Positions 44,203-56,492 of a DNA stretch of 64,000 bases are shown here, piece by piece. The DNA lies in NCBI GenBank assembly GCA_947184155.2, contig CAMXCT020006573.1, forward strand, positions 310,001-374,000. Direction: 5' to 3'. Below the pieces are notes generated by a model. That model saw only the letters and a list, made by a program, of their open reading frames with translations. It ran no database searches and was not told the origin of the DNA. This DNA comes from Cladocopium goreaui (taxonomy: Eukaryota > Sar > Dinophyceae > Suessiales > Symbiodiniaceae). A program made the position numbers and the translations under genes. Each line of letters opens with the position of its first letter. The first letter of the stretch is position 1.

Positions 44203-44486
44203 GTGCCCATTCTCGAGTCCATATGGCCTCCAAACATCACTTCCACTGCCTGGACAAAGGCTGAAGTCATCACCAAGCACTGTCCAAAGGACTCGTTGCA
44301 CAACGCTCTGCAGCACCCCAGCTCCAAAATCTGGCACGTGTTTCAGCGGTCAATGGATGAAAGCGGAGCATCCCATTGGATCATTCTTCTTTTTTTCAGG
44401 AGATGAGTCCATCAAAAAGACCAAAAAGCACTGCTGTTCAGAAGCGACTAAAAGCACTTTTTGGTGCCAACTGCTGTTCAGCATGA
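44203..44486 (+). CDS. candidate 3' exons, unrecognised
   Basis: Plus strand: ESIWPPNITSTAWTKAEVIT, then KHCPKDSLHNALQHPSSKIW and HVFQRSMDESGASHW to about 44385. A TTTTTTTCAG|GAG acceptor follows, and EMSPSKRPKSTAVQKRLKAL runs to TGA near 44486. The donor of the first block is not identified. A basic C-terminus suggests nuclear location; no family recognised. Confidence 0.35.
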
Positions 44487-44769
44487 TGATGGCACTAGGT
44501 TGGCAAAAGCTGGAACTCGGCAAGAGAGAAACAAATATGTGGTGCCTCAAAGCCCAGGCTCCGGTAACGCTCGTCACCTGCTATCGGTGATCGTGATCGG
44601 ATTTGCTTTGAAACTAGCAGAAGTGACTGATCCGTTCCAATTCCAATAGCTTGTTCAGGCCAACACACATTTGACAATTAAACATAATTAAACCACTCCA
44701 CCACTCTGAGCTGAGGATGATGCACTCTATCAAAGTAGTGGATGAATCGGAATGGAAGGGCCTCGATTC

Positions 44770-44880
44770 GCGCTGAACGCGCAAAGCACACCGCCAGTGG
44801 CGCGCTCGGTCCCGAGGTCCCAACGCGCCAGTGGCTGGGTCGATGAAATCGCACCAGCGCCTTGGTTGAAAAAAGATGCC
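44770..44880 (-). CDS. candidate exon with CDFIDPATG motif
   Basis: Minus strand RRWCDFIDPATGALGPRD, open, after CCAAG|G. CDF(I/V)DP.(T)G motifs occur in the cobalamin-trafficking MMADHC family, but the match is one short motif and the opposite strand is also open. Confidence 0.2.
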
Positions 44881-45828
44881 CATGGATCCGTGGTTTTTGG
44901 CGATGGCGAAAAAAATGATCTTGTTGGGCGTCAGCATTTGAAGAAGGGCACATCCGAGGAAAGATTCCTATAGTTTATAGAACAATGTGTATATACATAT
45001 ATTATTACATGATATTACATGTGTGTGTGTGTCGCCATTTTTCCCTGTTGACATAGCAATTTTCAGGTATGGTATCTCCCATGTTGAGACAAACTCATGG
45101 AAGGCTGACCAGACTTCCGCACAGAGAGGGGCACGCTGCGATCTGCTGATAGAACTTGACACACTCAGACCCTGATTTCCTGATGTTTTATCTGTATAGG
45201 AAATATTAAAAGTTGGTAAAATATTTATCTAAACATCTATACATCAGTTCTATCAATGCAACATGAACATATTAAACCAAAGAACGAAATATAACGAAAT
45301 ATAACATATTGGAGCAACGAATCAAATTCAAGGAGACAGGACAACGCAACAATGGTGGGAATGATCGGGAAGCTTTGCATAGCCTTGCTAGATTGTTGTT
45401 CACGCTCAGGTCACGCTCATTCGCGCAGAGCATTTCCATGTACCACATCCAAGCATAAAGCATAAAGCATAATAGATCATAATAGCATGATAGCATGATC
45501 AAAGATTTAAATTCAGCACCACTGCCCCTTGTTTCCCCAATTCGCCCGGTTTAGCCGGTTCAGACAAGTGTCTCCGCAGCATCGAAGTGCGCCTTAAATG
45601 CCTGCCGGTTGCTCGTTTCAACACAATAGCTTGGAAGAGAAGCATCCGGAAGCTACTTTAGAATCCCTTAAAGAGTTCCATGGATAATATAATAGTTGAG
45701 AATCCATGCTATAAACATTTTCCATGGAACATATGAAATGTTACAAGGCTCAAACATGTTCTATGGAAACTCCGGCAACGGTCCATGACGTTTCATCCCT
45801 TGGCACCTTCATTTTCTCTACGATCAGC

Positions 45829-46065
45829 TCAAAGCAAAGTTGCCTTCCCGCAAAGAAAAAGAGCGCCTTTACTGAATGCAAAAGCTGAATCTGCAACACT
45901 GTTTTTAGGGTAGTTTATTGTAAACCAGTTTCCGGGCAATGACACTTGTGATGCGACTGGGGCGTAGAAAAATTGCTCTTCTGGCAGTTCGTCAAGACCA
46001 AGCCTCTCTTCCTGCATCTCCGCAGACCTAAATGTCACCAGTGATTTAACTTTGCTATCAAACAT
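45829..46065 (-). CDS. candidate exon, unrecognised
   Basis: ATG-started frame on the minus strand with SLVTFRSAEMQEERLGLDEL, then PEEQFFYAPVASQ, before a less convincing tail. The donor may follow ASQ (ACAAG|TGTCAT is not canonical). Confidence 0.3.
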   Translation of the reverse strand: MFDSKVKSLVTFRSAEMQEERLGLDELPEEQFFYAPVASQVSLPGNWFTINYPKNSVADSAFAFSKGALFLCGKATLL

Positions 46066-48601
46066 GGCTGGGATTTCCCCGAACTAAATGAAAATTTATG
46101 AAAGTTTCCACCGGAGAATTATCGAACTAAATGGAGGTCTTGATGAAGAATCATCTATATATGGGGAATTTTCCAGCACATGTTTACACTGGAGGGTACT
46201 TGCTGCCTTTGTCACTCCCATCTTGGCTCCCTGCATCGCTGACTGGCGATACTTGGTCTTGACAGCCTGCGCGAATCATGAGACAAAACTATCCATTTTT
46301 ATTTTCGGCTCCATTCTGAAGCTATCAGACATTTTTCGACATCAGCCCAGATGTGCAGAGCAGTGTCAGCTTTTTTGCATCGGTTTTGATGTTGATCGAT
46401 CCAGCATTCGGGGAGCACGGAGCAATTACAGGATCTATGGCTGACCCTTGGCAATGCTGGGGACCCCCTTAAAAGCGGGTCCCCTGCCCATTGAAACAAG
46501 GGAGATGGTTGGTTTCTGATAAAACATCAAAAAAAATCATCATAGGACTTACATGTCTTCATTCCTTATTTGAAGATTCTCTATCATCATGTCATATCAT
46601 GTCCATACTTCATCATGCAAGTATTATCTTCCAGTAGCCACGATCCCTTCTGATCATGAGGCCACTGGCCAACTCCGCAGTCACATTCCAGCTCTCCCAG
46701 CGGTACCAGGCGGTCTCTAAAGTACATGGCTCAAGACAATGGACAGACATGGCAGTCACCAATGGCAGGTAATATAAGATCTGGTGAGATCTTTATGGGA
46801 AGAGAGTTTGAGAATCAATCTCGTTCATTGACTCATTCATCTCACAGTATCACAGTTCGGTGCTTTCTCTGAAGCCAGTGCCTTCTGCTGGCGCGGCTAG
46901 GACTATTTCAAAAAGGGGTCCAGGCGGCTCGCGCGTCATGGCCCGATCAAAAAAGGGCGATCCTACTGGCGGTCACTGGCCCCTTGGGGGCATGTCGCAT
47001 CCTTTGCAGCAGGACTTTCAGTACCAGCCAGATGAACCAAAACAGGCGAAAAAAACCAATGAGTTGTGGATGTTCCTCCTGAACCAAGGACGCTAAAAAT
47101 GGGTCCTACACGGACTCCTAAAATCCCAAAAAATAGTGTCATCTGGCTCAAAAACAGCCTATAACTGGAGCAATCTTGAGGCTCCGAATGTTCGGGATCA
47201 ACACTACGGCTGTATCCCAACGTGCAGTGTAAAGCTTCATGGGCAGGAAAAAGTTCGCTAAGCGAACGCACTAGGGACATCAGCACAAGGCCTCTAGCAT
47301 ACAAACGGATTTGTTTCAGAAGTTTGTATCCTTGACAATACGCTTCAACTTGATCTTTGGCTTTTGTGCTACACGTGTTCCCTTCGATACCCAGCCGCCT
47401 ATCACAGATATCATTTGGCCGACGGTCTGCTGCCGACGGCAGCCCCCGCTTATGGTCGCGCTTCAGACGACTGGCCAAAGCAAAGCATTCATCGTCGCTT
47501 CGAGTGTCTCAGGAATTTTCACTTAGATGCCTCAAACTAAAGGCAGACAGTGTCAATGCATTGGCTGTCGGCTCAATAGTGCTTCTTAACCTCACGTGAT
47601 AATTCCTGACACATCTCGCGCACACGCTTCTCTTGGCCTGTTGGGGGGTATGGACCACAGCTTTATCCCGTGGACCTAAATCAGAGACGAGAGATTCAAA
47701 GCAAACCTCAGAGCACAGGACGTCACTTTCTCAGCAGATCCAACAGCCTTCTACCGTCAAGTGGGGAAATTGTCATACCTGTCAAACTTGACCCCAGCAA
47801 GCTTGTCTCGAAATTGTAGACCCCACACGACCCTGAATGGCTGATGCACAAGAAAATTGAATTGTCGTTCAAATCTTGGCATTACCTTTCTCTTGCTGCT
47901 TCACCATTCAACACACATCATAGTCATAGTCCAATGGAGTACAAGCCAAGTCATAGGCATGGACAACCTTGAAATACACACTGAGCCCCTTGCTTCGACT
48001 GTGCCTGTGGCAAGCTGAGGCTGAGCTCTTAAAGAAAAACGATGAATGTCTGATCCATCTCAGCTGACTTACCACGTTGTGCGGTGTCAGGGCTCATCTC
48101 TGATTACTTCATCTGATCCATTCGGCCCTATATCTTATGCATTCTTCACAGAATTTGGGGGACACAACATCTCCAGACACGCTGAAGGGCCATGCGTACA
48201 GAGGGTTCCACATGCCCAGAAGCCGAAATGATCATGGAATTGAGCTCATGCAGTCGCCCACCAAAAGTAAACTCCACAAGTTAGATCGGAGACGCTGCCA
48301 AGTTGTACCCCGAACTTATAACCTCCATTGGACAATCATTGAATAGCCATTAGATAACCAATTCATTGTCCAAAATATCATTGAATAACCATTGGATAAC
48401 CATCAGTTTTAAGGACCGTTCTTGTGGCCATCAATCCAAAGACTGCGAAAAAAAACGATGCGTCAACTCCCCACGCAGCATCACCGATTCCGATGCACAG
48501 GAGGCCACAAAAAAAAAACATGCTTTGGCCCAAAATCTTCCTCCCATGCCTCAGCAGACTTTGGAGATGTGAGGCCCATACCTTGAATCAAGTCACGGTT
48601 A

Positions 48602-48701
48602 CCCTCTGGTGAACTAACATAGCAATGGAAAATGGCCATTTATAGTGGATTTTCCCATGAAACATGGTGATTTTCCATTGCTATGTTCGTTCACCAGAGG
48701 G
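48602..48701. mobile_element. introner-like TIR element, copy E
   Basis: 100 bp, CCCTCTGGTGAAC...GTTCACCAGAGGG, TA on both sides (48600-48601, 48702-48703). Inverted relative to A and D, and the arms are the most symmetrical of all copies. Lies just downstream of exon 3 of a CCCH gene, in a predicted intron. Confidence 0.88.
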
Positions 48702-48737
48702 TAAAACATGTTTTTTTACCGGCAGAAATCTCAGCAC

Positions 48738-49521
48738 CAAAATGCCAATGGATCCCATGGATCCAAGTCACGCATCATGGATTGCTTCATCTTCCGGCGT
48801 CGTTGGATTTCCCCCGAGTCGCACAAATGGCAATGTTTGCAGTCCGCACCTCGGAGACGTGAAAGCAATTTCAAACAACAACTCTGCATTCAGATCACTT
48901 TTGGAACAGTTATATCCCATAGTTTCATGGGCTATCTAACGAATAAACGTTCAGATCACTATGCAAATCACCACTCGGGCGGAATTTGTTTCCACCTCCG
49001 AAAAAAACATCTCCAGAATCCCTTTGAGGAGCCGTACCATTTTGGCATCCGGAAGCCTTCCAAAACCTGAAGGCTAACAGCTGTGGAAAGACGGAAAGAC
49101 ATGCCAATTCTCTGCAAACATACCGGTCCCCAACCAGTGATGGACCCAAAAGGCCAAAAGGAAAAAATCCTAAGGATTTCTGAAAAGGGTAAATTGCAAA
49201 TAAACTTCAAAAAGAGTTGATGCCCACAACTGGGGGGGATCCCCTAATTTTCAGTAAATTGCTATAGTGTTGGTGATAGATCAAAAAAATCCCATCTGCC
49301 ATGTCATATGCATTCATATGCCATGTCCCTAATGATTTTTCATGAAAATATCCTGGAATTACATCCCATGCTGGTTTGTTTTGACAAAACCCCCATTTTG
49401 ATGCTTAAACCACGGCGGTTTTACCCCCCCTTTTGATGGTTCATTCTCCTTGGCGCCACCGGGTGCCCCAACCAGGCGCATGGTCTGCATGCGCCGGTAC
49501 CGTGCAGCTGCGAACCCTGGG
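48738..49521 (-). CDS. CCCH zinc-finger protein 1, partial
   Basis: Minus strand, three exons: 49473-49521 (QLHGTGACRPCAW, ends in phase 2), 49038-49066 (29 bases, FWKASGCQNG), 48738-48849 (ADCKHCHLCDSGEIQRRRKM, KQSMMRDLDPWDPLAF, GT donor). Joined, they give CRPCAWFWKASGCQNGADCK then HCH, a C-x8-C-x5-C-x3-H finger of the type very common in dinoflagellates. CCCH fingers usually bind RNA. The basic RRRKMK stretch follows the finger, as usual. The second and third acceptors are AG|G and all donors GT. 5' and 3' exons are missing; exon 1 may instead start at 49516. Confidence 0.75.
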
Positions 49522-50134
49522 CTGAAAAATTCATCTGAAAAATCTCTTCGTTTCAAAGTCTCGAAACTTGAAAATGGACAAAAACTCGAATGAGACATGA
49601 AACATCTTCCAACATCAGTATATCATGACATATCAAAGTCTGAAAAACATTGCCATGCCTCGCTTGGATATTCCTCTAGCATAGGCTCAGGTCGATTCTC
49701 TCCTGAAAATCTCAGGGCATGGAAGTGCTTTCCATGGGAATTCTGCGGTGAAATCTGGTGGAAAAGCCAGCCATCGGTGGTTTATTGGGGCATGTTCTAG
49801 ACCAGTTTATAGGAGATCTATCTTTCTGGATGATGAAAATCCCCAGTTTCAAAAGTGAACAGTATGTTGAAGTGGGGCGAAAAATCACCAAGGTGCGGGA
49901 CGGAGTAATCGCCTGGAAGAATGTGTTAAAATTGACGGTTTGATTTCAATGTTGAAAAAAACCCTTCAGGAATCACTTTTCTCAGTTGGTTGGGGGCATT
50001 CAAAATGCAAACTCTGTAACTGTTCACCTGTAACTGTCAGGATTTGGTCTGCGTGAGTGATTTTCGCAGCCAAAATTCCTCATCTCTCCAGCATATGTCT
50101 TACATCGGCTTTTTCTGGATCTATCCTCGTTCAC

Positions 50135-50885
50135 TTGTCCTTAAGAAACTCATATAAATGTTCAGCAGCGCAGCCAGACTCGCTCCCAGCAGCGTGCCTA
50201 CTGCAAATTCGACCTTCAGTGGATCTGCTGACCAGCCAGCCTCGGGACCTAGGTTGGAAGATTGAAGACTGAACGCTTTTCTGATAAGCTTCTGATGGAT
50301 TTCTTCAAGATAGGAACATGCGAATCAATATACATCAAACAATCAAGTCATGTAGAGTCCCATGATAATATGATGCAAGTACATGTATATAATATGTATA
50401 TATATATAATTCATTCATGCATATGTATATATATATATATATATTGTTATTTATTAGTGTAGTTCCTACATTAAAATGTTGGGTTCCGCACTGTGGTGGC
50501 TTCCATCGGACATCTCCTGCCTTGTGGAAGCAGTAAGAGAAAGCGTTGATGACATGCCCTCCAAGGTCCAAAGAGCAGCAGCAGCAGCAGCAGCAACTAA
50601 AAAAACATACGAAAACAACGACCAAAAAACGCAACTTCACAATGGCAGTGAACATGTCAACGCCAACTTCGGAATTGAGGTTGATTGAAACTCAGACCTC
50701 AGTTGGCTATTTCTTTGAAACTTGACAGGACAGAAAGGTTCCATTTCTTTGTCATCCTGAGCCGGGGACTCAGATCCCACTGCAGTGGTCTGGGACTCTT
50801 CTTCAGACAAGCTTCCTTGGCACCCCATGTGGCAAAAGATGTCTTTTGCACGTCCTATGGAATCTGAAATGCAGCTAATTGTTGA
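50135..50885 (-). CDS. candidate multi-exon gene, unrecognised
   Basis: Minus-strand blocks: about 50725-50885 (SDSIGRAKDIFCHMGCQGSL, SEEESQTTAVGSESPAQDDK), 50480-50575 (open in two frames), 50135-50250 (NLGPEAGWSADPLKVEF, then AVGTLLGASLAALLNIYM, a membrane helix; AG|GT acceptor at about 50249). Whether all belong to one gene is not shown. No family recognised. Confidence 0.3.
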
Positions 50886-52689
50886 CACACGTATAGATCA
50901 TAGGAGAGACTGGAATTGCACAGTCCAAACTTTGGGGAGGCCCAAACCACTCCACACCACACCACGCCATACCATACCACCGCACCGCAGCAAACCATAC
51001 CATATTATACCATACATGTAACATGTAAATGTCTATCTTATCTTTATCGTCATAATATCTCTATATATAATAATATCTCTAAACATCTCTATACTTACAT
51101 CTATGTTTATGCTTAGAATTATGCAACTGTACTTTTTTCGGATGGTCTTAAGATGGTCTGGAAGTTTGTACCCAACATGTTAGACAACTCAGCACACTGC
51201 ACCAAGAAAACACAATGATGCCACACTGGTGTCACTGAAAGACTTTGGATTTTCCACCTCAAATGTCATACATTGAACTAGCACCACATGTACGCAGTCT
51301 ATCTATATATATATCAGTCTAGGTCTATGTATTGATGTATGAATCTATGTATGTACAGTTGATGGATGATATATACGGGTGTATTGATGTGTGCATGCAT
51401 GTATGTACTTCAGTAATCTTCAGTATAAGACATTCTTGAACACACCCAAACGTGATCAGGTTTTTTCCTGGAATGATTATGACTATGAAACCAAGAGTCC
51501 TCTCTTCGGTGTGCTCCAAAGAGAAGCCTCACACAGCTGACTAAGAGCTGAGATACAGAGCAAGGGAGGTCCAAACCGATGAATTCAAATTGTTCCCCAT
51601 GTTTGGCTTGGCAACCGCAATTACTGGGACTAGCGGGATTATGGGTATTCTATGTGTTATATAGGAATGGTATGAATGATTGCGAATTCACAAAAATGTC
51701 TTGTTGTCGCAGAAATCGGTCCCCCAGAAAATCCCAAACATTCCGGCCAGCCCATATGGAGCTAATCCATAGGAAAATGATGGAAAATGCCTAATCCATT
51801 CATGGTATTGAAGGACTTCGCTAAGACCTGGTTCGAGTGGGGAAGCTCGCCTTGGCCGGGCGCGTCACTTGCGCCTTTGGCGAAATGATCCCAAGCGCCT
51901 CGGAGGTACCAGTTTGGCCACTGGGATCAATGGAGATGCTGACACACACAGGATAGATTCCATCAGATGGATACAGGATCCTTTTAAGATCAGGAATTTG
52001 GGGATCTTCAGTTTTGGTAATCCCATGATAATCCCATTGGAGCTGTGATTTTGGTCTTGATTTCCCAGAATCGGTCAGGCTGGCACCATCATGGAAGACT
52101 CTGCCTCTTCACTGGCTGAGGACACCTTGGGCCTCAAGTGCCAGGGGAATCATCATCTTGATAGCAAAATCATGAGGATGTAACCATATTTTCATACAAT
52201 TTACATATATATATAGTATATATATATATTTGTAGACATTATATTATATGATATATTTACCATATATTTATAGAATGTTTATAGACATATTACATATCAT
52301 CTGCCCACTGGTCCATTGTCAGGGCCCTTGTCAGGGCCCGGGCGTCGCCAGGCCCAGCCGCATCACTGTCTGCTTGGCACGTTTTCGTGCCTGGCACGCC
52401 ATGGAGCCATGGTCGTGGCGACCAAAGGCGATATCAACAGCTTCAGACATCTGACCTAACCGATACCTAACCAATACCTAACCCATCTAACATCAATCTA
52501 ACCTCATCTGAAAGGTCAATAGTTTCAAATGTCAAGTCACAGTCCTATCACGTAGAGTATATGACACAAAAAATCACTCAAATGCAACAGAAGGTAGACA
52601 TGCGGAGCAACACCTCAGGTCAACTTCAACAGGTGACAAGTTCCACCAGGAAGCTTTGAAAAGGCACTGCATAATGTGGCATTTGGTGC

Positions 52690-53338
52690 CTTGATCTCAC
52701 CATCTGGACATAAGTGACAGTGTCCACACTCAAAACCTTGGCAAGCGAGGCCCCAAGGGCCAGCTCGAAAATCGTCCATGTGACTTTCCCATTAAAACAT
52801 ATTAAAACCACCATTGAGTTTGGTGATTTCCCATTTCCGTGTTCGATTACCAGAACCCTACAGTAAATCTCCAAGTACCGCGCCGTTCTTGCATCCGCCG
52901 GGCTTGTGGAACCTGAGCTTCTTAGAACCAGTTTCGGGAAAATGATGCAAAACTGCATGAACTCCTGCCCAGATGTACTTACATGAAGAATGTGTGTGTG
53001 TGTGCAAAGTAAGCACATGTGTATTTATAAAATACAGTGATCAATAACGTGTCCCAACTTGCTTATGGTTCCAGACAAGTCAGTCAATGTTAATGGCTCT
53101 CATCCCAGACAAAAATAGACTTCCATCCCAGACTTTAGACCATCATGTTTACCATTGAAATAGCTATCAAAGATATAAATTGGGGATAAAAATAGCATTG
53201 GACAATCATGTTTGCCATTTAAAGTACCATTGGGGATAAAAAATTGAAGGAAGCCAGCTGTTGAAAGCACCGTTGGCCCCGCACCAGGCACATGGGCGGC
53301 AGGTGCCCTTCTCATGGAGCACTGAACCGTGGCTGGGC
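52690..53338 (-). CDS. CCCH zinc-finger protein 2, partial
   Basis: Minus strand, three exons: 53285-53338 (PSHGSVLHEKGTCRPCAW, AG|G acceptor, GT donor), 52884-52912 (29 bases, FHKPGGCKNG, GC donor), 52690-52736 (FECGHCHLCPDGEIK, followed by a GC donor candidate). They join in phase to CRPCAWFHKPGGCKNGFECG then HCH, the same C-x8-C-x5-C-x3-H spacing as gene 1, with introns at the same codon positions and phases. The intron 52737-52883 contains a decayed introner copy. Probable RNA-binding protein, incomplete at both ends. Confidence 0.72.
52775..52861. mobile_element. decayed introner-like element, copy F
   Basis: On the minus strand TAGGGTTCTGGTAATCGAAC followed by GGAAATGGGAAATCACC matches the left arm of copies A-E (TACCCTCTGGTGAACGAAC..GGAAAATCACC) with changes. 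The other arm is mostly lost. Fills much of a 147-base intron. Confidence 0.5.
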
Positions 53339-53403
53339 CTGTTTCAACGGTGCTGAGTGGCATCCAAAAGAAGAAGTTGAAGATGGGGTATAAAAATCTT
53401 TAG

Positions 53404-53640
53404 ATACTGCGCGCGCGCGTGTATATATATATGTAGATATTCATGTGTATGTGTATATATATATATTGTATATATATATATATATTGTATGTATATATAT
53501 ATTGTATATATATATTGTATGTATATATATATATTGTATATATATATATATATTGTATATATATATTGTATATATATATATTGTATATAATTATATATAT
53601 ATTGTATAAGACATATTGTATAAGACATATTGTATCATAA
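53404..53640. repeat. (TA)n/TATTG microsatellite
   Basis: GCGCGCG then (TA)n interrupted by TTGTA at regular spacing, ending in ATAAGACATATTGT repeats. Confidence 0.93.
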
Positions 53641-54699
53641 TATTATCATATCCCTAGACCCTCCAAATCCTAGGAAAATATTGGTGTTTTCGGAGTTTGA
53701 CCTATATCAACTGATTTTACCCAAAACATCTTGATACTACTTTGGTCTTCGATTTTAGGAATTTGGTTGCATGTTTTTGGACTTAGTGAGAAAGGCCAAA
53801 GAATGTTTGCAGCGCCTCAAACGACTAAGGAAAAAAACCCGCAAAACCCCGGGGAAAAAAAAAAAAAAACACGCAAAAAAAAACCAAGACTCCCGCAAAA
53901 ACCCGCAAACACCCGCAAATCCTGAAATCTCGTTGTTTTAGATTGTTTTCGAAAACCACTAGAGTTCCAAAATACCTCACATTTTGTGTACGTGGGCGGT
54001 GGGCGCAGTGCCGAGATTTTCCCAGAAACATACATGTTTGGAACAAAGTGAATCATGTTTTTGGTTGTTTGACCTATCTTCTTAGAACATCTTAGAACAA
54101 TCATTTTTTTCCTCGTCTCATCTCATCTTGGGTTGCCATACGTATTTGGAGGTGGCTGAAGTCCCGGTGGGAACGGCACACCTCAGTGTTTGAGACCATC
54201 TTCAGTCTGGATAATTATCCCCATCGATTCCCCAATTCTCCATGTTGGTACAGTAAAAGTCTCTGAAAATCCCTCAGATGCTTTGCCGCACTGAAACTTC
54301 TGCCCTTTCACTTTTCGCAAACTGTTCGAAAGATTGAAACATCGTCGCCTCGGCTTTACCCTTGGCATCAAATCTGATCTTTTCTAGGACCACAAAAACC
54401 AAGGTCGCTATGACAATATTTGCATTGCTGCCCACCCCGCCAGCAACAGGAGTCCGAACAATGCCCGTCACCTCGGCTTGTCGCAGTAAAATGATCCCTG
54501 ATCCCCAGCTAATGCTCTGCCAATGGTATGCCAATGGTATGCCAATGGTATGCAGGTGAGTTGCGACTCTGTCCAAATGGTGTTTCCTCATCGCTTGGAG
54601 AGCCTGGAGAGCCGGGACCCCTTCAATGCATGGAAGGAGTGGAAGGTTAGTGACTTGCACGCAAGCAACTCGGAAAGAACACCAAAATCAACGAGTAAG

Positions 54700-55081
54700 A
54701 CATCAATACAGCATGCCAGGGTGCCAGAATCACGGCAACATCCCTCAGCACACTCTGAGCTTACAGCCTGCCAACATGCAGTTTGGAATGTCCCCGGCCT
54801 CACCCATCACCCACCAGGCGACCGGGCTGAATTACTTTTTATACACCAACTTGGGACTGGTCGGACTGCTGCTCACACCAACTGGTCGGTTCAATCTCAC
54901 TTCTGAGGCAAAGACAAGTTCATCCTCTTCTCCGAGTGACTCAAAACCTCGGAACAAAATCACTGGATCTTCCTCTGAAGGTCCGTGTTTCCCACGGCTT
55001 CATTCTGGTCGATGTCACTAGCCGAGAGCTTTGCGAAGCATCTTTGGAAGGAGTAGAGCAGCTGCGCCATCTGCGTTCGAG
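54700..55081 (+). CDS. candidate exons of an unrecognised gene
   Basis: Plus strand: block 54700-54815 (YSMPGCQNHGNIPQHTLSLQ, PANMQFGMSPASPITHQ) and block 54980-55081 (AAG|GTCCGT acceptor; VRVSHGFILVDVTSRELCEA, SLEGVEQLRHLRS, then AG|GTGCTTG donor). Both have good codon texture. The joint between them is not resolved. No domain recognised. Confidence 0.35.
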
Positions 55082-55950
55082 GTGCTTGTGTTTTCCTTTC
55101 TTGAACTTGGAGCTATGGGAATCTTTGAATATAAGGGGCGAAAGGAAAGGGTATGGGTCATGTTGTGTTGGACATATCTATATCTATATATATGTGTGTG
55201 TGTATTATATATATATATACATTATCCAAATCAGAATCAGTTTTCACCCATCGACAAATCCCCAAATCCTTCAAACCTACACTGTATCCGCCTCATCATT
55301 TGGATATGGCTCACAAATAAGCACTCAAAAATAAACGGAACGGTACATACAAAACAGACTAGGCATTATAAAATTGTGTGACTCACAATGACTCACCTGG
55401 GTCTTTGACTTTGACCCATACACTCATGTGTAGCCTGGTCATGGCATATGGGGTATGGACATCCATCCAATCCCATGCCATGGAAATCCCCAAGTACATA
55501 AATGGGTATAGGAACCATCTCCCAAAATCATATAAATAATGGATTGATGACCATCTCCCAAACGGGTTAATCATGGTTAATCTAATCCAACTACTGATCC
55601 CTTTGTATCCCCATTCTATCGCCATTAATGGTTGCTTCTTCATCCCAAAGCATCACCGGCCTTTGTAGTTCTCTGCACTGTCGTCCACGGGCAAGATATC
55701 GTCCAGCGTTTGGGGAACCTGATTTGGGGAAAACTGGGGATAGGTGTAGTCTCTACAAAGATATGTATGACTTAAAATCGTATATAATACATATGTATAT
55801 ATATATATATACGTATATATATATATATATGTATATACGTACACAGAATTACACAGACATATACACAAGTACGAAAGACATGCGTATGACAAACTAATGG
55901 GGGAATCGACAAGGAGCCAACTTGGGATCGTCAGCAATAGAGGTTTCCTA

Positions 55951-56028
55951 CAATGGGGGTACCCCAATAGCTGGATGGGTTGATAATGGAAAATCCGATT
56001 AAAATGTATTTGGGGGTACCCCCCATTG
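55951..56028. repeat. short palindromic element with ACAATGGGGGTACCCC ends
   Basis: The left ACAATGGGGGTACCCC and the right (reverse complement ACAATGGGGGGTACCCCC) form terminal inverted repeats around a 45-bp core that contains GGAAAATCCGATTAAAA. That core motif also occurs (inverted) in the introner copy at 37987-38088. Possibly a second small TIR family. Confidence 0.5.
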
Positions 56029-56492
56029 TTGCTTTCCTAAAGTCATTGAGATCATTGATATGTATATATATATGATCTGTCGCTTCTCGGCATTGAGCTC
56101 TGGACTCCAACCTGCCCCGGCGGATCCTTAGCGGTCCAACATGGCCGCTGTTTCCTGTTTTTGTCCGGGCCATGGCCGGGCCAAAACACCACAACTCGAC
56201 CGAGTCACATTGGGATAGGGTACTGATGATGGCCTGAGCAGAACAAGCCCCAGAAGGCCCAGAAGACATTTTTCTACATCACTAGCAGTTGACTAACAGA
56301 GCGCCTTCAGCAGTGAAGTCAGATGTCTAACTGAGGCTAACTGTTAGCAATGACGGTTGAAATCAAAAGTGTTGCTTCCACGCTATGCTGAACGATGAAC
56401 ATAGTGTAACATCCCCAGGTCCAGACCCATGAAGCGAGATGGGTGAAGTTGAACCAGACAGCTCCTTGTGTCCAAAGAGATCAGTCCCTCAC

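Noticed and set aside
46963..47478. 171-codon minus-strand frame
   Set aside because: Parts look protein-like, but it has no recognisable domain and no splice partners. Possibly an old mobile-element relic; not enough to call.
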